The position numbers and the translations under genes are program-made. A stretch of DNA of 64,000 nt from an uncultured Bacilli bacterium (GTDB lineage: Bacteria; Bacillota_I; Bacilli_A; RFN20; DUOF01). Location: assembly GCA_934183255.1 (NCBI GenBank), contig CAKPSD010000002.1, forward strand, positions 62,001 through 126,000, in the 5' to 3' direction. This document shows, one piece after another, positions 8,105-18,312 of the stretch; within the stretch, counting starts at the first letter, position 1; every line of letters begins with the position of its first letter. The notes beneath the pieces were generated by a model that had not been told where the DNA came from, ran no database searches, and saw only the letters and a program-made list of their open reading frames with translations.

Positions 8105-9472
8105 TTAAATTCTTCTACTGCTACTATATATTTTACGTACTTTTAAAGCAATTTTTTCTAATTCATCGTTTATTTTAGTACTATCTCCATTTTCAAAATC
8201 AACATTACTTTCTTTCATTAATTTATTTCTAATAGAACAAATCTTTTTATATTCTTCATTATTTTCCTCTAATATAGCCTTAGATAATCTATACATAGGC
8301 ATTCCTTTAATTGGACTAAATCCTTTGCTTCTTAAATAATCCTCTACGCTAACACCATTTTCTGCGCTAAGTCTAACAATACTATAAAATAATGAAGGAA
8401 ATAAAGTTAAATTACTAACTATCTTATCAGGATACGCCTTATTTAAATTATGAATAACTTTTACTTCATTAACCTTTTTTCTTTGCTTATCATTACTATT
8501 ATATCCATAAAAAGAAAGAACATCATTATTAGAAATACTTCCCCCAGGAAAATAAATGCCTAAATGATTAATTTTACTATATAATCTTTTATCATTATCA
8601 TGTATATACTTTAAATTAAGATTATTAATTCCATTAACATCAATAAATTTTTTTATCTCATCTTCTACATAAGAAACATAATCTATATCACTAAACACAT
8701 GACTTAGTCTTACTCCATATGTACTCATAAGATACATATTAACATCTATATCTAAATGACGAGATTTCTTTCTTATTCCATTTATAATTCCTTGTCCCTT
8801 TTTTACTTCTTTCAACAAATCTATATAACCATTTTCATCTTTTACTTCTTGAAAAATTTTATTAAGTTTATATGTGATATTTACTCTTCCATCATACTCA
8901 TATCCACACATTTTGTAAATATCTTCTATATTATAAGAAATTCCTCTTCTTTTATTTATTCTAATAAAATCCATTATTGTACTGTAATAAGGAGTATTAT
9001 CCTTATCATTACTTATTACTCCGCCATTTTTAACATATTCATCTATTTCTTTTTTTATTCTTTCAATAGAAGTAGGTATAACTTTATCTGTATATTCATA
9101 ACCACATAATTCATACAATTTTTTAACACTCAAATCTTTATCCTTTTTAATAATCCTTATCATAAGCTCATAATATGGTAATCTTGCTTTTTTATCATAA
9201 ATACTACCACCATTATTAACATAATTATCTATTTCCTCTTTAAGCCTAGAAATAGTAACTTCCTTTCCACCTTTACTAATATAAGAATATCCACATTCTT
9301 TATAAATAGAAGAAATAGTGCTATTAACTCCATTTTTCTTATCTAATTTAATAATATCTGTTAACAAATTATAGTATGGAATATCTTTCTTCTTATCTTG
9401 AATATTACCACCACTAGCAAGATAATCGTTTATTTTTATTTTTAATTTATTTATTTTATCTTCTCTACTCAT
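8105..9472 (-). CDS. Tandem-repeat protein with GG-x-DKK-x-PYY repeats, unknown
   Basis: A 455-residue cytosolic protein with three clear N-terminal repeats of about 60 residues. Each runs: amphipathic helix, YxxxGGxI, DKKxxxPYY, a second helix with II(K/R)xDK, then LYxxCGYxY (copies near residues 8-65, 70-124 and 132-195). Two degenerate copies appear later (ending FYGYN and SKGF). No enzymatic motif, signal peptide or membrane segment. The repeat shape resembles small helical DNA-binding or homing-endonuclease-associated repeats, which is only an inference. GTGGTGAT ribosome site. Very high Lys/Asn/Tyr, in line with the genome. Confidence 0.6.
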   Translation of the reverse strand: MSREDKINKLKIKINDYLASGGNIQDKKKDIPYYNLLTDIIKLDKKNGVNSTISSIYKECGYSYISKGGKEVTISRLKEEIDNYVNNGGSIYDKKARLPYYELMIRIIKKDKDLSVKKLYELCGYEYTDKVIPTSIERIKKEIDEYVKNGGVISNDKDNTPYYSTIMDFIRINKRRGISYNIEDIYKMCGYEYDGRVNITYKLNKIFQEVKDENGYIDLLKEVKKGQGIINGIRKKSRHLDIDVNMYLMSTYGVRLSHVFSDIDYVSYVEDEIKKFIDVNGINNLNLKYIHDNDKRLYSKINHLGIYFPGGSISNNDVLSFYGYNSNDKQRKKVNEVKVIHNLNKAYPDKIVSNLTLFPSLFYSIVRLSAENGVSVEDYLRSKGFSPIKGMPMYRLSKAILEENNEEYKKICSIRNKLMKESNVDFENGDSTKINDELEKIALKVRKIYSSSRRI

Positions 9473-9527
9473 AAATAATCACCACAAAAATAATACCATA
9501 AAATTACTTGTCTTTAAATATTTATTT

Positions 9528-11054
9528 TTATAGGTCTTTATAATCAATTTTAATAACATCCTCTAACTCTTCATAAAAATCATCGTGGCTAATTAAAATA
9601 AGAGTCTTACTATATTTCTTTAAAGCTTTAATTAAAGCTTCCCTAGCATCTTTGTCTAAATGATTTGTAGGTTCATCCATTATTAAAACATTAGATGGTC
9701 TAAGCATTAAATCTGCTATTCTAATCTTAGTTTGTTCTCCTCCACTAAGTTTAATCATTTTTTCATTAAATAATTTCCTATCAATCCCTACAGTGCCTAG
9801 TATTCCTTTAATTTTAGTATCATCAAACTTTTCATATTTATTTTTCAAATAATAAAATGGTGTAATAATTGGATCAATATTTTCTAATTGAGAAAAGTAA
9901 GCAACTTTAATTCTATCATTTCTTTTAATATTACCACCAAGTAATGGTATTAAGCCTAAAATTGTTTTAACTAATGTAGTTTTTCCAACACCATTTTCTC
10001 CTAAAATAAGATATTTTTTGTTTTTTCTAAAAGTAAAATTAATAGGTTTAGTTAATGGTTTAGTATAACCAATCAAACAATCTGTTAACTCATAAATTAA
10101 GTCACCACAATCACTACACTCTAAAAAATTAAAATGTATCTTTTTACTTCCTATAGGCTTTTCAATTATATCTAATCTTTCTAAGGCTTTTCTTCTGCTT
10201 TTTGCCATTTTACTACTAGTGGCTCTTACAATATTTTTAGCAATTAAAGCCTCTTCTTTTTTTATAAATTTTTGTTGATTATTATAGGCATTTAATGTTT
10301 GCTCTTCTCTTAATGCACTAGCGCTTAAATAATTATCATAATCACCTTTATATCTAGTAATAACATTGCCTTTTAACTCCGCTACAACATTACAAATCTC
10401 TCTTAAAAAATTAACATCGTGCGAAATAACAATAAAAGCATTATTATAATTTTTAAGATAATTAGCTAACCATTTAATCTGATTAACATCCAAAAAATTC
10501 GTAGGTTCATCTAATAGCAAAACATCTACTTCTTCAAGTAATAGTTTAGCTAATATTGTTTTTTCTTTTTCTCCACCACTAAGCATAGAAAGTCTCTTAT
10601 TTAAATAACTTTGTTCAAATCCAAGACCATCTATAATCATACCTATTTTAGATTTAATCTTATAAAAATCATTATCCATTAAGTATTCTTGTATATTACA
10701 TGCTTTATTAAGATATTTTTCATCTTCTCCTGCTTTAACAAAATACTCTTCCATTAGTTTTTCTTTATCATACATATCCTTATATACTAATTTTAGATAT
10801 TCATCGCATGTCAAAGAATCATCAACACTAATAAACTGATCCATATATCCTATTTTAATATTTTTAAGCCATTCTACCGTTCCCTTATCTTGTCTAAGTT
10901 CACCACATAAAATTTTCATAAAAGTAGACTTACCAGAGCCATTCAAACCAACTAATCCTAAATGATCTTCACTAAATAACCTAAAATTAATATTTTCTAA
11001 TAACTTACTACCATCATAATTAAAATATAAGTTATTAACATCTAATAAACTCAT
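9528..11054 (-). CDS. ABC-F family ATPase
   Basis: Soluble protein with two ABC ATPase domains and no membrane part. Walker A motifs GLNGSGKST (about residue 36) and GENGVGKTT (about 355); signatures LSGGEKEKT and LSGGEQTKI; Walker B with LLLDEPTNFLD and LIMDEPTNHLD, the EPTN(F/H)LD form typical of ABC-F. The inter-domain linker is rich in Lys/Arg. ABC-F proteins act on the ribosomal E site; some give antibiotic resistance, others are housekeeping translation factors, and the subgroup cannot be told here. 508 residues. Ends 2 nt from, and is probably cotranscribed with, the M42 peptidase and trmB upstream. Confidence 0.88.
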   Translation of the reverse strand: MSLLDVNNLYFNYDGSKLLENINFRLFSEDHLGLVGLNGSGKSTFMKILCGELRQDKGTVEWLKNIKIGYMDQFISVDDSLTCDEYLKLVYKDMYDKEKLMEEYFVKAGEDEKYLNKACNIQEYLMDNDFYKIKSKIGMIIDGLGFEQSYLNKRLSMLSGGEKEKTILAKLLLEEVDVLLLDEPTNFLDVNQIKWLANYLKNYNNAFIVISHDVNFLREICNVVAELKGNVITRYKGDYDNYLSASALREEQTLNAYNNQQKFIKKEEALIAKNIVRATSSKMAKSRRKALERLDIIEKPIGSKKIHFNFLECSDCGDLIYELTDCLIGYTKPLTKPINFTFRKNKKYLILGENGVGKTTLVKTILGLIPLLGGNIKRNDRIKVAYFSQLENIDPIITPFYYLKNKYEKFDDTKIKGILGTVGIDRKLFNEKMIKLSGGEQTKIRIADLMLRPSNVLIMDEPTNHLDKDAREALIKALKKYSKTLILISHDDFYEELEDVIKIDYKDL

Positions 11055-11056
11055 TA

Positions 11057-12094
11057 TTACCTATTTCCTTTTCTAAGTTCTTCTATTCTCTCTTCATTTA
11101 AATCTTTTAAAATATAAATTAAACTTTTTTTAGCACTATTATAATCATTAATATCCATTATAGTAGATGCACTATGCAAGTTTTTAGCACATATGCAATG
11201 TGTTAAAGTAAGTACTCCATCTAAACTCTTATGAATACTTCCTGCATCAGTTCCTCCTCTTGATATAAAATATTGACATGGAACTTTTGCTTTTTTACAC
11301 ATTTTCTTTTGATAATTAATAAGTGATTTAAATGCTAACATATTAGCATCTTTAACTCTAAGTAATACTCCTTTTCCAAGTATTCCATTACCATTTTCTG
11401 CATCACTTGGAGAACAATCTAAAACAATTGCAAAATCAGGTTTTACTTTATTAGTAATAGTCATTGCTCCCCTACATCCAACTTCTTCTTGAACACTAAC
11501 ACCAACATATAAATCAACATCTAACTCTACATTTTTTAATTCTTTTAATAACTCTACAGTCAAAAAACAACCATATCTATTATCTATAGCTTTAGATAAA
11601 ACTCTATTTTCATTTAATCTAATAGTATCACCAATAAAATAAACATTATTACCATAACTTATATTATGCTTTTGAACTTCTTCTTTACTATCAAATCCAA
11701 AATCTAAAACTAAATCACTAATTTTATTACTAGATGTATTAATATCAATTGCACCATTAAATAATTCATTATTATCGTTTTTTAAAACTACTCTACTAGA
11801 TAATAAAATTGAAGGGCTTATTCCACCAATTGCACTAACCTTAATTGTACCATTATTTTGTATAGCACTAACGATAAAGCCAACTTCATCAGCATGTGCT
11901 AAAACTAAAACTTTCTTAGCATTTGCTTTATTACTCTTCTTTAAAGCAACCATGCTACCTAAATTATCATAAATTATTTCATCACAATAATCTTTATATT
12001 CTTTTTTTAAAAAAGAAACTAAATCTTTTTCATCTCCACTTACAGATCTAGTCTCACAAATAGTTTTAAATAAATTAAAATTAAATTTTTTCAT
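11057..12094 (-). CDS. M42 family aminopeptidase
   Basis: Cytosolic dinuclear-metal aminopeptidase of the FrvX/PepA (glutamyl aminopeptidase) type, forming dodecameric tetrahedra in known members. Metal ligands visible in order: HADEVGF, KAIDNRYGCF, QEEVGCRGA (general base Glu and metal Glu), VLDCSPSD, and a C-terminal LHSAS. 345 residues, usual length. AGGAG site before ATG. Lies between trmB and the ABC-F gene, which follows after 2 nt. Likely a house-keeping peptide-recycling enzyme. Confidence 0.92.
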   Translation of the reverse strand: MKKFNFNLFKTICETRSVSGDEKDLVSFLKKEYKDYCDEIIYDNLGSMVALKKSNKANAKKVLVLAHADEVGFIVSAIQNNGTIKVSAIGGISPSILLSSRVVLKNDNNELFNGAIDINTSSNKISDLVLDFGFDSKEEVQKHNISYGNNVYFIGDTIRLNENRVLSKAIDNRYGCFLTVELLKELKNVELDVDLYVGVSVQEEVGCRGAMTITNKVKPDFAIVLDCSPSDAENGNGILGKGVLLRVKDANMLAFKSLINYQKKMCKKAKVPCQYFISRGGTDAGSIHKSLDGVLTLTHCICAKNLHSASTIMDINDYNSAKKSLIYILKDLNEERIEELRKGNR

Positions 12095-12118
12095 AAAACT
12101 CCTCCTATTAAGAGTATT

Positions 12119-12760
12119 TTACCCTTTTATTGCTTTTAAATAATGAATTGGTTGCCCCATATTTCTAAACTTTTTCTCATATTCTGTTGGAACATCATTT
12201 TCATTATCAGTCAAAGGATAGTTATAATTAACATCCTCTAAAATCCATCCATTTTCCTTAAATGATTCAACACTATAATCAAAGAATTCTCTATTATCAG
12301 TTTTAAAAATAACACATCCATCATCATTTAAAATGTTTTTATACATCTTTAAAAATTCTGGTGAAGTAAGTCTTCTCTCTTCATGTCTTGCTTTTGGCCA
12401 AGGATCAGAAAAATTAAGTCTAATAACATCTATTTCTTTAGTATCAAATATATTTAACATTTCATTAGCGTTAACTCTAATAAGTTTAACATTAGTTAAT
12501 TCCTTATCTATTACTTTCTTTAAAGCAATAGCAAGTACAGTTTCAACTTGTTCAATACCAATAAAGTTAACATTAGGATTCTTACTTGCAAGTCCACAAA
12601 TAAAATCTCCCTTACCAGTACCTATTTCTAATACTAACTTATTATCATTTTTAAAAACATCTTTTATAGGATTAGTTAAAAAATCTAGTTTAGTAATAAC
12701 TATCCTATTAGTATAATCATCTAATAAAGGTTTTGCCCATGCTTTTTTCCTAAGTCTCAT
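12119..12760 (-). CDS. trmB: tRNA (guanine-N7)-methyltransferase
   Basis: SAM-dependent enzyme making m7G46 in the tRNA variable loop. SAM motif LEIGTGKGDF near residue 43 and the family signature NFSDPWPKARHEERRL near residue 117 are both intact, followed by the conserved TDN in FKTDNREFF. 213 residues, normal length. TTAGGAG ribosome site. First gene of a likely trmB - M42 peptidase - ABC-F operon. Confidence 0.95.
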   Translation of the reverse strand: MRLRKKAWAKPLLDDYTNRIVITKLDFLTNPIKDVFKNDNKLVLEIGTGKGDFICGLASKNPNVNFIGIEQVETVLAIALKKVIDKELTNVKLIRVNANEMLNIFDTKEIDVIRLNFSDPWPKARHEERRLTSPEFLKMYKNILNDDGCVIFKTDNREFFDYSVESFKENGWILEDVNYNYPLTDNENDVPTEYEKKFRNMGQPIHYLKAIKG

Positions 12761-12834
12761 AAAATCACTCCTAAATTACACTAAAAATAATAACATTAAA
12801 TAAATATAATATCTAGAAAGTTAATTAAATTTAT

Positions 12835-12856
12835 AAAAAAAACTGATTTTCATCAG
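12835..12856 (-). terminator. Terminator after the 117-residue hypothetical gene
   Basis: Minus strand CTGAT-GAAA-ATCAG (12843-12856) followed by eight T. Separates the hypothetical gene from trmB. Confidence 0.85.
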
Positions 12857-12862
12857 CTTTAA

Positions 12863-13216
12863 TTATCTTTTTTTAGTATTATTGTATTTTTGAGTAGCCT
12901 CTTCTAATATTTTTTCTCTACTTTCTTTATTAAATAATTTATCAATTTCAAATTTGTGGCCTACTAATCTTTTATAGTATTTCATAAAATCATAATAATC
13001 AACAACCATAATATTAGTTTGTAATTGATAATATGCCATTTTTGTGCTTTTTTCTTCCCACCAAAAATTGTTTTTTAAAGCATAAGGCATAAGTTCGCTA
13101 ACTACTTCATTTACAGTGTCATTATATGCACTATAAGCTTCTTTTGGTTCATAATTTTCAAGAACTAACTTTTCATAATATTCTCTAATTCTTTCTTCTA
13201 ATTTTTCTTCATTCAT
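12863..13216 (-). CDS. Hypothetical protein, 117 residues
   Basis: Not recognised. Predicted soluble and mostly helical, with an acidic N-terminal helix (EEKLEERIREYYEKLV), a run of Tyr/Trp residues in the middle (NNFWWEEKSTKMAYYQL) and a Lys-rich tail. AAGGAG ribosome site at good spacing and its own terminator make it a real gene. It is probably monocistronic or shares a transcript with cysK upstream. Confidence 0.6.
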   Translation of the reverse strand: MNEEKLEERIREYYEKLVLENYEPKEAYSAYNDTVNEVVSELMPYALKNNFWWEEKSTKMAYYQLQTNIMVVDYYDFMKYYKRLVGHKFEIDKLFNKESREKILEEATQKYNNTKKR

Positions 13217-13286
13217 ATTTATAACTCCTTTTAAGATTTTGATAAGTTGATTATAACATAGAAATTTTGTAAAATAAAGAACATTT

Positions 13287-14189
13287 TTAGGCTTGCAATA
13301 CTGACATATACTTTAATCCAACATCATTTAATAAAATAACCACTTTCTTGTTTCCATTTTCTTTAAGATATTTTATTGCAGCTTTTAAGTTTGCTCCACT
13401 ACTAATACCTGCAAATAAGCCTTCTTCTCTAGCTAATTCACTCATTCCTTCAAGTGCTTCCTCACTAGAAACAACTATTTCTCCATCACTAAGATTTTTC
13501 TCTTCAAATGGTATATCACTAAAATATCCTCCACCTTGAATAAGATGGTTTTCTTTATCAGGAACAACTTTAAAACACAAGCAATTATTGTATTCTTTAA
13601 GTTTTTTAGCTATTCCTATAAATGATCCTCCAGTACCTACAAAATCAATAAAAACATCTACATCTTTTAAATCACTAACTATTTCCTCTGCTGTACTATA
13701 ATAATGTGCTAAAGCATTATCTACACTAGTAAATTGATTAACAGGAAAAGCATTTAACTCTTTAGTTAATTCATTAAATCTAACTTTAACAGCTTCCATA
13801 TCTTCTTTTGAAACACCAGGAATACTATTAACTTTATCTACAAGTTCAACTTTACCTCCAAATGCTTCAATCATTTTCACTCTTTCAATGCTATTTCCTT
13901 TTGACATAACCGCTATAAAAGGATGATGTAAAAGTGAACACACTAGTGCTAAACCAATACCAGTATTACCACTTGTTTGTTCAATAACTATTTGATTATC
14001 TTTTAATTTTCCTTCTTTTATAGCTTTTTCGATAATATATTTTGCTATTCTATCTTTCTTAGATAAACCTGGTGAATAATACTCAACTTTAGCGTATATC
14101 TCACCTTTTAAATTATACTTTTTTACAATATTAGTAAGCTTAACTAATGGTGTATTACCAATAATTTCTAATGCATTATTAAAAATCAT
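13287..14189 (-). CDS. cysK: Cysteine synthase (O-acetylserine sulfhydrylase)
   Basis: PLP fold-type II enzyme making cysteine from O-acetylserine and sulfide. PLP lysine in SKKDRIAKYI near residue 44 (the family SxKDR motif), the substrate loop EQTSGNTGIGLA, the phosphate-binding GTGGSFIG, and C-terminal SSGANLKAA. 300 residues, normal. Asn-loop and length fit CysK rather than cystathionine beta-synthase. AGGGGAG ribosome site. No sulfate-assimilation genes are nearby, so sulfide probably comes from the surroundings (inference). Confidence 0.92.
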   Translation of the reverse strand: MIFNNALEIIGNTPLVKLTNIVKKYNLKGEIYAKVEYYSPGLSKKDRIAKYIIEKAIKEGKLKDNQIVIEQTSGNTGIGLALVCSLLHHPFIAVMSKGNSIERVKMIEAFGGKVELVDKVNSIPGVSKEDMEAVKVRFNELTKELNAFPVNQFTSVDNALAHYYSTAEEIVSDLKDVDVFIDFVGTGGSFIGIAKKLKEYNNCLCFKVVPDKENHLIQGGGYFSDIPFEEKNLSDGEIVVSSEEALEGMSELAREEGLFAGISSGANLKAAIKYLKENGNKKVVILLNDVGLKYMSVLQA

Positions 14190-14214
14190 AATATCTCCCC
14201 TAATTATTATATGT

Positions 14215-14700
14215 TTATACTAAATAATTGCTCACTTTTACTCTCACAAATTGTTCCCTATTATTAGCTTTATAATAAATAAGTAAATAATCAATTTTAT
14301 CGCTATCTATAATAGTTAAATTAACTCCCATTAACTCTTTTTTCTCTAAATTATTATTTCCCTTAACAAGAGAATAATCTTTATTATCTATAATACCGAA
14401 ACTTGGAAATGTCTCAACACTATCTTTTGTACAATTATTATTTAACACTAAAATTTTAACATTGCTTTGCTTCTCACTAACACCATCAAAAGTAATAACA
14501 TAGTTATATTTACTAGCTTCTTCAATCTCATCAATACTTAAATTAACACCATCTAAAGTATCCAAATAATCTTCTTTCTCTACTAAAGAATTATAGTATT
14601 TTTCATAATCATTATTATCTTTCTTATCATTAAAAAAGATAAAATAAGACCCTATAAGTAATAAAAAGAAAACTCCTACTATAATATATCTTCTATACAT
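14215..14700 (-). CDS. Membrane-anchored hypothetical protein
   Basis: Unrecognised 161-residue protein with one N-terminal hydrophobic segment (about residues 4-22, YIIVGVFFLLLIGSYFIFF) and no lipobox Cys, followed by a predicted extracytoplasmic domain rich in Asp, Asn and Lys with beta-type pattern. Ribosome site GGTGATTTT before ATG. Lies 25 nt downstream of the Cse60-like gene region and just upstream of cysK on the same strand. Confidence 0.55.
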   Translation of the reverse strand: MYRRYIIVGVFFLLLIGSYFIFFNDKKDNNDYEKYYNSLVEKEDYLDTLDGVNLSIDEIEEASKYNYVITFDGVSEKQSNVKILVLNNNCTKDSVETFPSFGIIDNKDYSLVKGNNNLEKKELMGVNLTIIDSDKIDYLLIYYKANNREQFVRVKVSNYLV

Positions 14701-14730
14701 AAAATCACCATTTAAATCTTATCACAATAA

Positions 14731-14910
14731 TTAATCTTTATAAATAACTAGCGCACTAAAACAATAGATTTGTTCCTTATCCATAAATCCAACCACACTA
14801 ACACAATACTTAATATCAACTATTTTATCCTCATTTATTCCTTTTAAAAAAGAATTTAAGTTATCTTGTAAATCTAATTCATGGTTTGCATCAAATGCCC
14901 TAACTTTCAT
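14731..14910 (-). CDS. Cse60-like small protein
   Basis: 59 residues from ATG 14910, starting MKVRAFDANHELDLQDNLN. It matches the Cse60 family pattern: short beta strand, acidic stretch, N-x-FL helix, VDIKYCVSV strand, and the C-terminal EQIYCFSALVIY strand. In Bacillus the family was first noted as a sporulation sigma-E target; its biochemical role is unknown and sporulation is not implied here. The ATG at 14910 is chosen because GGTGAT precedes it and it restores family length; a longer start at 14952 lacks a site and lies in promoter-like DNA. Confidence 0.7.
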   Translation of the reverse strand: MKVRAFDANHELDLQDNLNSFLKGINEDKIVDIKYCVSVVGFMDKEQIYCFSALVIYKD

Positions 14911-14958
14911 ATTTCTAATCACCATAAACATAATACTATAATTATATGTCAATAAAGG

Positions 14959-14985
14959 TCAAAAAAAGGAGATGTTATTCTCCTT
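14959..14985 (-). terminator. leuS terminator
   Basis: Minus strand AAGGAGA-N6-TCTCCTT (14966-14985) followed by seven T, overlapping the leuS stop codon. Confidence 0.85.
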
Positions 14986-17383
14986 AAATTGCTACTATAT
15001 TAACTATTTTATTTTTAACAACAATTACTTTTTTAATTTCTTTTCCCTCAATATTACGTTTAACATTTTCTACTTCAAATGCCTCTTTCTTAACTACTTC
15101 ATCATCTTCATCCTTATTTACTTTAATAGTACCTCTAAGTTTACCATTAACTTGAATAGCTATTTCAACATCACTCTTTTCTAACTTACTAGCATCATAA
15201 CTTGGCCAAGTTGAAGTAGCTAAACATTCTTTATTACCTAAATATTCATTTAATTCTTCACTAATATGAGGAACTAATGGATTAAGTAGTTTTAAGAATC
15301 CTTCTGCGTATTTCTTTGGGAATACATTTTCCTTATAAACAGCATTAACAAACATCATCATTTGACTAATCGCAGTATTAAAGTTCATAGTTTCATAATC
15401 ATCACTAACTTTTTTAACTGTAAAGTTATATACATAATCAAGATTTGGATTCTCCTCATCTTTAATTTTATTTTCTTCAGTATATAATCTCCATATTCTC
15501 TCTAAAAATCTCTTAGACCCTAGAATTCCACTATCATCCCAAGGCTTACTTGCTTGAATAGGTCCCATAAACATTTCATACATTCTAAGAGTGTCCGCTC
15601 CATACTCATTAATAACATCATCAGGATTTATAACATTTCCTCTAGACTTAGACATTTTTTCACCATTACTACCTAAAATCATACCCTGATGAACAAGTTT
15701 CTTAAATGGTTCTTTAACTGGCACTAATCCTTGATCATATAAAAAATTAGTCCAGAATCTAGAATATAACAAGTGACCTACTGCATGCTCACTACCACCA
15801 ACATACAAATCAACAGGTAACCAGTGCTTTAATAACTCTTTACTTGCAAATTCTTTGTCATTATGAGAATCTATATATCTTAAGAAATACCAGCTACTAC
15901 CAGCACTTCCTGGCATTGTACTTGTTTCTCTTTTCCCTTTTATTCCATTAACTACAACATTAACCCAATCACTAGCTTTTTCAAGTGGTGATGCACCATC
16001 TTTTCCAGGCTTATAATCCGTTAATTCAGGTAGCACAAGAGGAAGATCTTTGTCTTCAACTAAAACATCTTTACCATTTTCTAGATGAATAACAGGCACA
16101 GGTTCTCCCCAATATCTTTGTCTAGCAAAAATCCATTCTCTTAATTTGTAATTAACCTTTTTCTTACCGATTTTTTTACTTTCTAACCACTCAATCATCT
16201 TATCAATTGCTTCTTGCTTACCAAGACCATCTAAGAAACCAGAATTAACGTGAACTCCATCTTCTATGTATGCTTCCTTAGTAATATCTCCACCCTTTAA
16301 AACTTCAATTATTTCAAGTCCAAACTTTTTAGCAAAAGCATAATCTCTTTCATCATGAGCAGGTACAGCCATAATTGCACCAGTACCATAACTCATTAAA
16401 ACATAGTCACTGATCCAAATAGGTATTTTCTTATTATTTACAGGATTAATAGCGTATGCACCAGTAAACACACCTGTTTTTTCTTTATTTAAATCTGTTC
16501 TTTCAAGATCTGACTTTCTAGCGCACATTTTCTTATATGTTTCAACTTCAGCTTTTTTTTCTTCTGTAGTTATAGAATCTATAAGTGGATGTTCTGGAGA
16601 AAGTACACAATAAGTTGCTCCAAACAAAGTATCACATCTAGTTGTAAAAACAACAAAACTCTCTTTAGTCCCAAAAACATTAAAAGTAACTTCTGCTCCA
16701 GTTGATTTACCAATCCAGTTTCTTTGCATTTCTTTAGTAGATTCTGGCCAATCTATTTCATTTAATCCTTCAAGTAATCTATCAGCATATTTAGGAATTT
16801 CCATTACCCATTGCATCATATCTTTCTTAACAACAGGGAATCCTCCTCTTTCACTCTTACCATCAATTATTTCATCATTTGCAAGTACAGTGCCTAATCC
16901 TTCACACCAGTTAACAGGCATATTAACATATTTAACATAACCTGCTTTATATAATTGTTTAAAAATCCATTGTGTCCATTTATAAAAAGAAGGATCACAA
17001 GTTGAAACTTTAGTATCCCAATCGTAATCAAATCCTGCTTCTTTTAATTGCTTAGAAAAAATCTTTATATTTTCATTAGTAAATGTTCCTGGATGATTAC
17101 CTGTTTTAATTGCATATTGTTCTGCTGGTAAACCAAAAGAATCAAAACCAACTGGATGTAAAACATTAAATCCTTGCATTCTCTTCATTCTAGACATTAT
17201 ATCAGTAGATGTATACCCTTCGATATGTCCAACATGTAATCCTTGCCCTGAAGGATATGAAAACATATCAAGCGCATAAAACTTAGGACGAGAAAAATCC
17301 CACAAATCTGTTTTAAACGTTTTATTTTCCTCCCAATATTTCTGCCATTTCTTTTCAATCTCTTTAAAGTTATAATTACTCAT
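14984..17383 (-). CDS. leuS: Leucyl-tRNA synthetase
   Basis: Class Ia synthetase charging tRNA-Leu. 799 residues. HIGH motif in [17 protein letters not shown] near residue 45, connective-peptide editing domain with [12 protein letters not shown] and the AVPAHDERD region, and KMSKSRGNV near residue 580. Start at ATG 17383 follows a GGAGGAATATT ribosome site; an upstream in-frame extension would run into the T-box leader and is not coding. Expression is expected to be controlled by the leucine T-box at 17402-17650. Confidence 0.97.
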   Translation of the reverse strand: MSNYNFKEIEKKWQKYWEENKTFKTDLWDFSRPKFYALDMFSYPSGQGLHVGHIEGYTSTDIMSRMKRMQGFNVLHPVGFDSFGLPAEQYAIKTGNHPGTFTNENIKIFSKQLKEAGFDYDWDTKVSTCDPSFYKWTQWIFKQLYKAGYVKYVNMPVNWCEGLGTVLANDEIIDGKSERGGFPVVKKDMMQWVMEIPKYADRLLEGLNEIDWPESTKEMQRNWIGKSTGAEVTFNVFGTKESFVVFTTRCDTLFGATYCVLSPEHPLIDSITTEEKKAEVETYKKMCARKSDLERTDLNKEKTGVFTGAYAINPVNNKKIPIWISDYVLMSYGTGAIMAVPAHDERDYAFAKKFGLEIIEVLKGGDITKEAYIEDGVHVNSGFLDGLGKQEAIDKMIEWLESKKIGKKKVNYKLREWIFARQRYWGEPVPVIHLENGKDVLVEDKDLPLVLPELTDYKPGKDGASPLEKASDWVNVVVNGIKGKRETSTMPGSAGSSWYFLRYIDSHNDKEFASKELLKHWLPVDLYVGGSEHAVGHLLYSRFWTNFLYDQGLVPVKEPFKKLVHQGMILGSNGEKMSKSRGNVINPDDVINEYGADTLRMYEMFMGPIQASKPWDDSGILGSKRFLERIWRLYTEENKIKDEENPNLDYVYNFTVKKVSDDYETMNFNTAISQMMMFVNAVYKENVFPKKYAEGFLKLLNPLVPHISEELNEYLGNKECLATSTWPSYDASKLEKSDVEIAIQVNGKLRGTIKVNKDEDDEVVKKEAFEVENVKRNIEGKEIKKVIVVKNKIVNIVAI

Positions 17384-17401
17384 AATATTCCTCCATTCTA
17401 A

Positions 17402-17650
17402 ATAAAAAAAGTCCCTATTAATAAATAATAGGAACTTGATAGTTTTATTCAATACTAAACCAAGCGGTACCATCCTAATTCATAGAATTTCTATGCCCTC
17501 AATTAGTTCTTTAACGTAAACAACACGATGTTAACTTATCACTAACATAGCTCCAAAGTAAGTTCCTAATCTATCTATACTAATTTACACCAACCATTAG
17601 CTCTCTATAATAGAATCAAAAAGTACTACTCTTCTTCATTGCTGATGCGC
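17402..17650 (-). promoter_or_regulatory. T-box leader (leucine) of leuS
   Basis: RNA element sensing uncharged tRNA-Leu. On the minus strand it has Stem I sequence AGAGAG...GGTTGGTGTAAA, a likely specifier CTT (Leu) at 17562-17560, and the T-box proper AGGATGGTACCGCTTGG at about 17463-17479. It ends in a strong terminator: AAGTTCCTATTA pairs TAATAGGGACTT (17409-17437) followed by eight T. Uncharged tRNA would pair with the T-box and favour the antiterminator. Specifier assignment is by position and fits the downstream gene. Confidence 0.93.
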
Positions 17651-17652
17651 TT

Positions 17653-17661
17653 ATTATATCA
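17653..17661 (-). promoter_or_regulatory. Extended -10 promoter of the leuS leader
   Basis: Minus strand TGATATAAT (TGn-TATAAT) a few bases before the T-box leader. No good -35 hexamer is visible, which fits an extended -10 promoter. Confidence 0.55.
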
Positions 17662-17685
17662 TTTTTAACTTAAAAGTACACATTT

Positions 17686-18312
17686 TTATTTATAATTATT
17701 TAAACATATTTTCCAAGATTCTTTCTTTTTATCTATTGTACCTCTTCTAGGAGAAGGACTAATAACATATCTAACTTCAAAATTTCCTTTAATATTCATC
17801 TTATAAAACATTGATTCTACAAACTTACTATTAACTATAACTAGCTTTATTTTAGAATTATCAATTATATTTTGTATAATCTCCTTGCTAGTTTTATAAG
17901 AAAATTCTTTATTATTCAAAATAATATCAACATCCATTGAACTATTATTATTAAAATAGCACTCTGTAAAAACATCACACATAGCAATATTCTTATCAAG
18001 TAATGCTTTACTAAATAAATTTCTTATTTTTGAGCGATTATTATTAAACTGTTCATTAGTAATTTCATTATTTTTAAAAGATTCATAATTATCCTTTAAT
18101 TCATTTTTTAGTTTCATAAAAATGTCTGTATTCATACTATAATCCAAAAGTTCCCATAGTTGATTCCTATAACTTGCATAGTAAAATCCCTTATTCATCC
18201 CATCAACTGCAGTAATAGAACCAAGCATTAATATTTTGCTTTTTTCATCCCATACAGGAACAATTCCCTCATCCTTAGGTCTCCTAAATACGACATTTTT
18301 ATATTCCTTCAT
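17686..18312 (-). CDS. Uracil-DNA glycosylase superfamily protein
   Basis: Likely base-excision repair glycosylase. N-terminal KILMLGSITAVDGMNKGFYYA and SYRNQLWELL correspond to the first motif and the NxFW helix of the MUG/family-6 type UDG fold; C-terminal VISPSPRRGT (about 184-193) corresponds to the HPSPLS/SPSxR minor-groove loop. The middle 80 residues are Lys/Asn-rich and less conserved. 208 residues. The catalytic residue cannot be assigned with certainty because the family varies at this position. GGGGTAATTTT ribosome site. Confidence 0.7.
   Translation of the reverse strand: MKEYKNVVFRRPKDEGIVPVWDEKSKILMLGSITAVDGMNKGFYYASYRNQLWELLDYSMNTDIFMKLKNELKDNYESFKNNEITNEQFNNNRSKIRNLFSKALLDKNIAMCDVFTECYFNNNSSMDVDIILNNKEFSYKTSKEIIQNIIDNSKIKLVIVNSKFVESMFYKMNIKGNFEVRYVISPSPRRGTIDKKKESWKICLNNYK

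Noticed and set aside
8756..9109. Plus-strand open frame inside the repeat-protein gene
   Set aside because: Antisense shadow rich in Ile, Phe and Tyr with no ribosome site, produced by the AT-rich composition.
14972..15184. Plus-strand frame opposite the leuS 3' end
   Set aside because: Shadow of leuS and its terminator; low-complexity Phe/Asn/Tyr composition.
17384..17473. N-terminal extension of LeuS
   Set aside because: The extra frame lies inside the T-box terminator region; ATG 17383 has the ribosome site and matches family length.
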